Source: Lethocerus indicus
Lineage: Eukaryota > Arthropoda > Insecta > Hemiptera > Belostomatidae
Assembly (NCBI GenBank): GCA_019843655.1
Contig: JACDQD010000001.1
Coordinates: 49,501,794-49,565,793, forward strand
Direction of reading: 5' to 3'
DNA: 64,000 nt
The position numbers and the translations under genes are program-made. The notes beneath the pieces were generated by a model, which searched no databases, was not told the origin of the DNA, and saw only the letters and a program-made list of their open reading frames with translations. Positions 56,012 through 64,000 of this stretch are shown piece by piece. Numbering within the stretch: position 1 is the first letter of the stretch; each line of letters begins with the position of its first letter.

Positions 56012-57102
56012 TCTGAAACGACGAGGGCGACGACGAGGGGGGACGGGGCGGCGGGCGCTCGCTCGCTCGCTCCGACCCCGTCGCAGCGCACAAGAGTATA
56101 ACCGCCTTCGCGGCGCGAGGCGGGGCGTCGACGCGGGCGCTGCGGACCGGCCGGCGGGACCCCGACCCCGCGGCGGGCTCGCGCGAGACGGAGAGCGAGA
56201 GCGGTAGGAGGACGCACGAGAGGTCGGTCTCCCTCGGAGGGAGACCGAACAACGACTCTCCTCCCCTCTCCGCTACACTGCTACTCCTCTCGCGGAGCCG
56301 CCGGGGACCGGCGGTCTCGCGGCCGGGCCCGCCGGCGACCCGGGCGCCGGACTGCCCCGCTCTCGCCCGCGGGCGGCGAGCGGCAAACGCGGGGGGAAAC
56401 TGACCTTCCTCCACCGCCTCGGAGACTACGACCGGCGGTCAGGGCCAACACTGTGCGCGTAACACAAGAAACGCGGGTCCGTAAACGGTCTCCCGCCGTC
56501 CTGACGACGGGCGCGGGCGTCGGGGACCGCCTCCGGCCGCGGAATCGCTCGCCAGCACCGACTCTCGGCTCGCCGAGCGGCGGACGCCGCGACGCCGACT
56601 GTCAGCCGGCGGCCTCGGTCTTACGGCACGCATGTCCTGCCCCTGGTCTGTCGGGGGACGCCGCCTTTCGGACGGGAGGACGTACCGTGGAGAGGCCGCC
56701 GCGGTCGGCGGTCGCGGCCCGCTCGTGGCGGTCGGTGGCGAATCCGCGGATCGGCCGGGCGGGCGTTCCGACGACGCGCCTTCGAAAACGGTCTCGGAGA
56801 CTCGGACTTGCGACTGGGTCGTTGGCCGCCGACTCCGCGCGAGTACCGGGCGGCAGAGTCCGGCTCACCGTTCCCTGCGCTGGCCGACGCGACTCAACCC
56901 GCGGTCCCACCCTTCTGCACGTCAGGGGTCGGGCGAGCGGTCGCGAACGGCCACAGACGCGGGAACCGCTCTTCCATCGTATTTGGAGTCGCAGCCGCCC
57001 TCGCGGGCACCTGCGCGTCTCCCAATTTCGCCGGCCCACCGCCGGGGCGGTGGGTCGCGGACAAGGTTCGAACCGGGACGCGACCGTCCCGGTCTGAGTC
57101 GA
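56012..57102 (-). other. ITS2
   Basis: About 1.1 kb of GC-rich sequence between 5.8S and 28S, position-defined. Contains no other gene; the long frames on both strands are by-products of high GC content. Confidence 0.85.
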
Positions 57103-57260
57103 AACGACCCTCAGACAGGCGTGGCCCTTGGATAGAATCCCAGGGCCGCAATGTGCGTTCGAAACGTCGATGTTCATGTGTCCTGCAGTTCACATGACGA
57201 CGCGCATTTTGCTGCGTCCTTCATCGACCCACGAGCCGAGTGATCCACCGTTCAGGGTAA
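57103..57260 (-). rRNA. 5.8S rRNA
   Basis: The minus strand starts near TACCCTGAACGGTGGATCAC and includes GATGAAGGACGCAGCAAAAT and CATCGACGTTTCGAACGCAC. Length about 158 nt, normal; looks intact. Confidence 0.95.
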
Positions 57261-57555
57261 TCGTTAGGAGTGCGCCGTTCCGGCCCTCTCGGGCTCGACA
57301 CGGGCGGTATTATATATATATAGATACATATATAATAATATACAAGCGAGAATGGCGGCGGCGGGCACGGAGGGAGCCGTGTCCGCGCGCTCTTAAAAGT
57401 TAGAACCCGCCGCGGTCGCGACCGAAACCTCGTACGGTCCGCCGTGGGGTTCCTCGCGCCGGCCCCCAATGACGGACGGCTCTACGGCCGTACGCGTCGC
57501 CGGACGCAGAGTTTTTCGATTGGGCCGAGGGACTCCGATCGGAGTTGCCGCACGG
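57261..57555 (-). other. ITS1
   Basis: About 295 bp between 18S and 5.8S with a small TATATA-rich patch. Short compared with ITS2. Confidence 0.85.
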
Positions 57556-57703
57556 TAATGATCCTTCCGCAGGTTCACCTACGAAAACCTTGTTACGACT
57601 TTTACTTCCTCTAAATGATCAAGTTCGGTCATCTTCCCGGTGACAGCGGCAGCGCCGTAGCGGTTGCCGCTCATCACCAGTCCGAAGACCTCACTAAATC
57701 ATT

Positions 57704-57749
<46 letters not shown>

Positions 57750-58196
57750 ATCAACGCGAGCTCATGACCCGCGCTTACTGGGAATTCCTCGTTCATGGGG
57801 AACAATTGCAATCCCCAATTCCTAGCACGAAGGAGGTTCAGCGGGTTGCCCGGCCCTTTCGGACAAGGGGGAAACACGCTGATTCCTTCAGTGTAGCGCG
57901 CGTGCGGCCCAGAACATCTAAGGGCATCACAGACCTGTTATTGCTCAATTTCGTGCGGCTAAAAGCCGCCTGTCCCTCTAAGAAGATATTGTGACGCCGG
58001 TAGCATTGGATACCGGAATCGCCTATTTAGCAGGCTAGAGTCTCGTTCGTTATCGGAATTAACCAGACAAATCGTTCCACCAACTAAGAACGGCCATGCA
58101 CCACTACCCATTGAATCAAGAAAGAGCTGTCAATCTGTCAATCCTTCCAATGTCCGGGCCTGGTGAGGTTCCCCGTGTTGAGTCAAATTAAGCCGC

Positions 58197-58245
<49 letters not shown>

Positions 58246-59461
58246 TTTGCAACCATACTTCCCCCGGAACCCAAAAGCTTTGGTTTCCCGTAAGCTGCCC
58301 GCCGAGTCATCGGAGGAACATCGGCGGATCGCTGGCTGGCATCGTTTATGGTTAGAACTAGGGCGGTATCTGATCGCCTTCGAACCTCTAACTTTCGTTC
58401 TTGATCAACTAAGACATACTTGGCAAATGCTTTCGCTCTAGTCCGTCTTGCGACGATCCAAGAATTTCACCTCTAACGCCGCAATACGAATGCCCCCGCT
58501 TGTCCATATTGATCATTACCTCGGATTCAGAAAACCAACAAAATAGAACCGAGGTCCTATTCAATTATTCCATGCACCACTATTCAGGCGGAATTCAGCC
58601 TGCTTTGAGCACTCTAATTTGTTCAAAGTAAACGTGTCGGCCGACCTCGACACTCAATGAAGAGCACCGAAGTAGGATTAGTTCGGCGACCGCTTCTCGG
58701 GGGAAGGCATCGATCCCTAATTGGACTTCCGCCGAGCCCCGCGATCCCCGGCCGCCACCGACAGGACATCCCACGGCGTGCCAGTTGCACCGACAGGCGG
58801 TGAACCGACAGCGTGGGACGCAGAACCAACTACGAGCTTTTTAACCGCAACAACTTTAATATACGCTATTGGAGCTGGAATTACCGCGGCTGCTGGCACC
58901 AGACTTGCCCTCCAATAGGTCCTTGTTAAATGATTTAGAGTGTTCTCATTCCGATTACGGGGCCTCGGATGAGTCCCGTATCGTTATTTTTTGTCACTAC
59001 CTCCCCGTGCCGGGAGTGGGTAATTTGCGTGCCTGCTGCCTTCCTGGATGTGGTAGCCGTTTCTCGCTCCCTCGGAATCGAACCCTGATTCCCCGTTACC
59101 GTTACAACCATGGTAGACGTAAAATCTACCATCGACAGTTGATAAGTCAGGCATTTGAAAGATGGGTCGCCGGTACGAGGACCGTGCGATCCGGTTTGTT
59201 ATTCAGAGTCACCAAAATAAACGGGCGGGCCCCGATTGATTTTGATCTAATAAAAGCGTCCTTTCCATAACTGGTCGGGACTTTGTTTGCATGTATTAGC
59301 TCTAGAATTGCCACAGTTATCCAGAAACGGATGTTTGCTGCTCAAGTGAACTAAAACTGATTTAATGAGCCGTTTGCGGTTTCACCTTAATTAGGCTTGT
59401 ACTGAGACTTGCATGGCTTAAGCTTTGAGACAAGCATATGACTACTGGCAGGATCAACCAG
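57556..59461 (-). rRNA. 18S rRNA
   Basis: About 1.9 kb. The minus strand begins CTGGTTGATCCTGCCAGTAG and ends GGTGAACCTGCGGAAGGATC-ATTA. Internal universal segments such as GTAATTCCAGCTCCAATAGC are present. Length and conserved blocks fit a complete insect small-subunit rRNA. Confidence 0.97.
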
Positions 59462-60394
59462 AGAACAGAAGCGAGACGCCGCGGCGTACCGGGGAGACGG
59501 GCCCGCGGGCGGGCTGGCGGCGACCCCGGTCGCTCGGACGAGTCGTCGAGATATTGAGCGAGTGAGTGCGAGTGCGGCGAGACACTCTACTCGACGACGA
59601 ATCGTAATGTGTATAAATATCAATAACGCGGGTACAGAGCATTACCGCGTTATTTATATACGTTCACTACTATCGTCGAGGGTATAGAGGTACGTTGGCG
59701 GGCGCGGGCTCGCCCGGAGTCTCCAACGACCGGTATACTACACACAGAGTCTGTGTAAAGCGATATAAATAAATATATACTACTCCAAAAGAGTATATAT
59801 GTATATATAATAATAAATAATAATATATAAAATGAAAGAGTGCGACGAAATTTTCTTCGATCGCAAATCGTCTGAGTCCGAGGCGCCCGACCGTCGTACG
59901 GAGCGCGCGTCGGACGGTGATCGCGTTCGGCCCACGGAGAGGCGACGCGTGCACCACACGGTCCAATTTTCAACGATTGGCACTTTCAGTGGACTCCGCC
60001 GAGTCGACAACAGGGTGTTTCAAAATGTACAATATGTTGTTCCTACGGACCGGCGGACGGACGGAGACGCAGACGCAGACGCCTCCCGCCAGAGTATATT
60101 CCCCGCGGCGGCGTTGAGAGTGATCGGGTCGGCCGAGCGGTATGCGCACACAGAAGGCATACACGAGCGGACCGACGCACGAACTCGTTCTCGCCGGCCG
60201 GGAGATAAAAAGGCGGGTTGCGAGCAGATCAGTCTCTCTCTCGTCGTCGTCGTCGGTGGACGGAGGATTTGACTGGTCGTCCCGTCGGAGACGATTGCGA
60301 CCGGGCCGGTGGGGCACACTGGGCGTAAATAAGTGCCCACCGACTGAGAAGAAACCGAAATTTTAGCGATATATAATAATATATATATATCCAT

Positions 60395-60430
<36 letters not shown>

Positions 60431-61080
60431 ATAATAAAAGCATCGTCGAAAGACACCAACAACAAAACAGACACACGACACTCACCCACCGGGTGGAGTG
60501 TCGTCGGTTTCCTTCGTCGCAAAACGACTCGAGACTATGCTGCGGGGGGTATACGCGCCGCCGCCGACGTCGTCGGGGCGGCGGTGGCGCAACCGGCTAG
60601 CGAAGAAGGGGTGCCCCGTGGACAAGCCGGTCTTCCAACGTCGGTCCGCGAGGACACGCGTTGATCCGTGCTTATTCCGATCGCACCGCTTTCAGCAGCG
60701 CGGTCGCTCCCCTCAAAGAGTGAACGGACCGGCTGGACCGGGGTCGACCGATCGGCACCGGTCTAACGGGCGGTCGCATCCGTCGATACCGCCGTCCCTC
60801 GGATAGGTCCTCGGTCTCCGGACTCTGCGGAGGGCGGGACTTGTGCGAAAGAGCCGGCCGACCGGTCCGGCGGTAGCGGGCGGGCTATGCGACGGGCGGC
60901 GGCGGCGTCGGCGGTCCGCGTTGAGAACGGAACGGGCCCGGTGAGTGACGGACGACCGGACCGCCGCTATTTAGAGTCGGGCCCGCCGAACTGAACGGAA
61001 CGGAAAATAACGGTCCCTCACTCCCGCCGCCGCGCTGGGCCGCCAGCCCGACACGCGGCGACCGCCCGCTCGAAATTACC
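59462..61080 (-). other. 5' external transcribed spacer and promoter-proximal spacer
   Basis: Non-repetitive CpG-rich sequence upstream of 18S (minus strand), with an AT-rich block at 59.76-59.84 kb and an AT hairpin at 60.37-60.43 kb. The RNA polymerase I start site could not be located. The long open frames here are spurious. Confidence 0.6.
60370..60432. repeat. AT-rich hairpin in the spacer
   Basis: TAATAATATATATATATCC and an inverse ATATATATATAATAATAATA flank a CCATCCAT centre. Confidence 0.8.
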
Positions 61081-64000
61081 GCGTATACCCCCCGACCGAA
61101 CTCGTCAAAACGAACGACGACGGGACGGGCGACGGACCGCGTCCCGCCGGTTGGCGGCGGGTTGGCCGCCTCCTTCCGCGCTTCCGGCGGTAGGCGGCCG
61201 TGCGGGTGGTCGCCGAGTAGGAGGGGGTTGGGTCGCGACGGGTCCCCATCGCGCGTATACCTCCTGCCCGCGGAGGCCGAAAGGTAATACCGGCAAAATC
61301 ACCGACACCGATAACGTCCGCCCTCTCCACACCACTGCCGCTATACGCGTCCGCCACCGTACCCCTCCACCGCACTATACCGCCCGGCCGCCACCACGAC
61401 ACCCGGCGACCGCCCGCTCGGAATTACCGCGTATGCCCCCCGACCGAACTCGTCAAAACGAACGGACCGCTTACCTGTTGTGGCGGCGCGGGCCGCCTCC
61501 TCCCGCGCTTCCTGTAGGCGGCCGTGCGGGTGGTGTGGCGGCGCGGCCGCCTCCTGGGTCCGCGCTTCCGGCGCGGTATACCTCCTGCCGCGGAATTAAT
61601 ACCGGCAACATCACCGACACCGATAACGCTCCGCCCTCAGCCGCCGCTATACGCGTCCGCCACCGTACTCCACCGCACTATACCGCCCGGCCGCCACGAC
61701 ACTCGGTACACGTATGCGACCGAACTCGTCAACGCGGGAGGAGGGTTGGACGCGTACGCGACGGTCCCCATCGCGCGTATACCTCCTGCCCGCGGAGGCC
61801 GAAAGGTAATACCGGCAACATCACCGACACCGATAACGCTCCGCCCTCTCCACACCACTGCCGCTACGCGTCCGCCACCGTACCCTCCACCGCACTATAC
61901 CGCCCGGCCGGCCTACCACGACACCCGGCGACCGCCCGCTCGGAATTACCGCGTATGCCCCCCGACCGAACTCGTCAAAACGAACGGACGACGAGACGGG
62001 CGACGGACCGCGTACCTGTTGTGGCGGCGCGGGCCGCCTCCTTCCGCGCTTCCGGGCGGTAGGCGGCCGTGCGGGTGTGGTCGCCGCCGAGTAGTAGGAG
62101 TGGTTGGGTCGCGACGGGTCCCCATCGCGCGTATACCTCCTGCCCGCGGAGGCCGAAAGGTAATACCGGCAACATCACCGACACCGATAACGCTCCGCCC
62201 TCTCCACACCACTGCCGCTATACGCGTCCGCCACCGTACCCCTCCACCGCACTATAACGCCCGGCCGCCACCACGACAAGCGGCGACCGCCCGCTCGGAA
62301 TTACCGCGTATACCCCCCGACCGAACTCGTCAAAACGAACGGACGACGAGACGGGCGACGGACCGCGTCCCGCCGGTTGGGGCGGCGTGGGCCGCCTCCT
62401 TCCGCGCTTCCGGGCGGTAGGCGGCCGTGCGGGTGGTCGCCGCCGAGTAGGAGGAGGGGTTGAGTCGCGACGGGTCCCCATCGCGCGTATACCTCCTGCC
62501 GTTCGGAGTCGTAAAGGAAATACCGGCAACATCAGCGACAACGATAGCGCTCCGCCCTCTCCACACCACTGCCGCTATGCGCGTCCGCCACCGTACCTCT
62601 CCACCGCACTATACCGCCCGGCCGCCACCACGACACGCGGCGACCGCCCGCCCGCTCGAAATTACCGCGTGTACCCCCCGACCGAACTCGTCAAAACGAA
62701 CGGACGACGGGCGACGGACCGCGTCCCGCCGGTTGGGGCGGCGCGGGCCGCCTCCTTGCGCGCTTCCGGGCGGTATGTGGCGTTGGTTGAGGTGGAGGAG
62801 GAGTCCCGAGGGGACCACCGTGTCCCCCGCGGGCGTACGCCTCCTTTAGCCGGCCGGCGAATCGGAGCGTTCCGTCCGGCTCACGGGGCAAGAGGGAAAC
62901 CGTCGGCAATTGTCGGCCGGAGCCCTCCGGCGCGTTCACCTCACCGCCGACCGGCGAGGGGGAAAAATAAAACGCGATTGCGATCGACGCCGCAACCGAC
63001 CGACCGCACCTCCTCATCGCGCCCTCGTCCTCGAACGGAGGATACGGTCACTCTGTCCCGCCGCCGAGCCGTAGCGCTGGCCCGACTCGCGGCGACCGCG
63101 ACCGCCTGCTCGAAATTACCTCGTATCACGGCGAACCATCGTCCGTTCGGGGCGTCGGACCGCGACCGGGTTCGGCCGGGCGTAGGCCGCCTCCTTCCTC
63201 GCTGCAGGTCGCTTGATTGAGGAGGAGGTGGTGGATGAGGAGGATGTTGGGTTGGTGTAGTAGGTTGTGGAGCCGGAGGATGAGTAATAGGAGGAATTTG
63301 AGTGGTTGAGTAGGGGTACCGGACGACGAGGAGGTGGCGGTGTAGTAGCGGTGGGCTGTCGGGCAGGGGAGGGGGAATAGGCGGCGGTGTCGCGACGGGT
63401 CCCCCGCGCGTATACCTCCCTGCCCGCGAAGGCCGAAAGGTAATACCGGCAACATCACCGACACCGATAAAGCTCCGCCCTCTCCACACCACTGCCGCAT
63501 ACGCGTCCGCCACCGTACGACGTTCAGTACGACACCGTTGAGTATCGGGAGAGACTGTGCGACGAAACGAACCGCACCGCACCGCACCGCAAAGTTATCT
63601 CGCGTATACCCGACCGTCGGGAAAAAATAACGGACGAGAGTCCGCCGCCGCCGCAGTGGCGGGGGAGGCCTCGCCTTCTTAATCGAAGATTAATCCGCCG
63701 CCCCGAGCTAGTGTATTCCTCCACACCAGTATACCGCCCGGCCGCCACCACGACAAGCGGCGACCGCCCGCTCGGAATTACCGCGTATACCCCCCGACCG
63801 AACTCGTCAAAACGAACGGACGACGAGACGGGCGACGGACCGCGTCCCGCCGGTTGGGGCGGCGTGGGCGCCTCCTTCCGCGCTTCCGGGCGGTAGGCGG
63901 CCGTGCGGGGTGGTCGCCGCCGAGTAGGAGGAGGGGTTGAGTCGCGACGGGTCCCCATCGCGCGTATACCTCCTGCCGTTCGGAGTCGTAAATTAAATAC
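61081..64000 (-). repeat. rDNA intergenic spacer, about 350-360 bp subrepeats
   Basis: The anchor CCCCCCGACCGAACTCGTCA recurs near 61.09, 61.44, 61.97, 62.32, 62.67 and 63.79 kb. CGCGCGTATACCTCCTGCC recurs near 61.25, 61.77, 62.13, 62.49, 63.41 and 63.96 kb. Typical spacing is 349-361 bp, with shortened units at 61.44-61.97 kb. A roughly 600 bp non-repeat segment (62.78-63.40 kb) interrupts the array. The array runs off the window. Long open frames through it are GC artefacts. Confidence 0.92.

Noticed and set aside
56012..57400. Arg/Pro-rich frames in ITS2, 5.8S and ITS1
   Set aside because: They overlap rRNA and spacers; GC artefacts.
61076..63958. Frames of about 300 codons in the spacer
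   Set aside because: High GC lowers stop frequency; the peptides mirror the DNA subrepeat and occur on both strands.

Overview
The window is insect nuclear DNA, probably from a hemimetabolous species. Three things point that way: a spliced nuclear receptor co-repressor gene (NCoR/SMRTER family) with arthropod-type sequence, a eukaryotic 18S-5.8S-28S ribosomal unit, and degenerate jockey, R1-clade, hAT/Buster, mariner and SINE elements. All calls come from reading the sequence; no alignment or database search was run.

Layout. 1-15.5 kb is CpG-rich, gene-poor DNA with a 1 kb (CT)n tract, a 5'-truncated jockey LINE with a 13 bp target-site duplication, a decayed hAT/Buster transposon and an older jockey relic. 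15.57-46.06 kb (+) is the co-repressor gene. I could trace 24 coding exons with GT/AG borders and mutually compatible phases, adding up to 1,872 codons plus stop. They carry an N-terminal coiled coil, SANT1/DAD, a Cys-rich module, SANT2, GSI-x-x-GTP motifs, a Gln/His-rich exon, one clear CoRNR box and the conserved C-terminal AQYEPLSDED. One codon inside this model, right after SANT2, is TGA. An upstream GAG|GTGAGT donor in the same phase would splice it out. The roughly 11.6 kb intron 12 holds, antisense, a BTB/zinc-finger gene (30.1-31.4 kb) whose reading frame shifts within a trinucleotide repeat. 46.06-48.5 kb is the 3' UTR.

48.6-54.85 kb is a pile of truncated R1-clade LINE pieces, all on the minus strand, with duplicated gag domains and broken RT domains. 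54.86-59.46 kb is a minus-strand ribosomal unit: apparently complete 18S and 5.8S, but only a 5' and partly unrecognisable piece of 28S. 59.46-64 kb is external transcribed spacer and an intergenic spacer made of about 350-360 bp subrepeats that continue off the window.

CpG content alternates sharply: rich, poor (about 17-29.4 kb), rich (29.4-39.8 kb, around the nested gene), poor (about 40-48.8 kb), then rich. CpG-poor stretches coincide with most of the co-repressor gene body, as expected from germline gene-body methylation. The CpG-rich block inside intron 12 breaks that pattern and is one of the more interesting large-scale signals. The abrupt meeting of the gene's 3' flank, R1 debris and a broken 28S is either a real rDNA-array edge or an assembly join.
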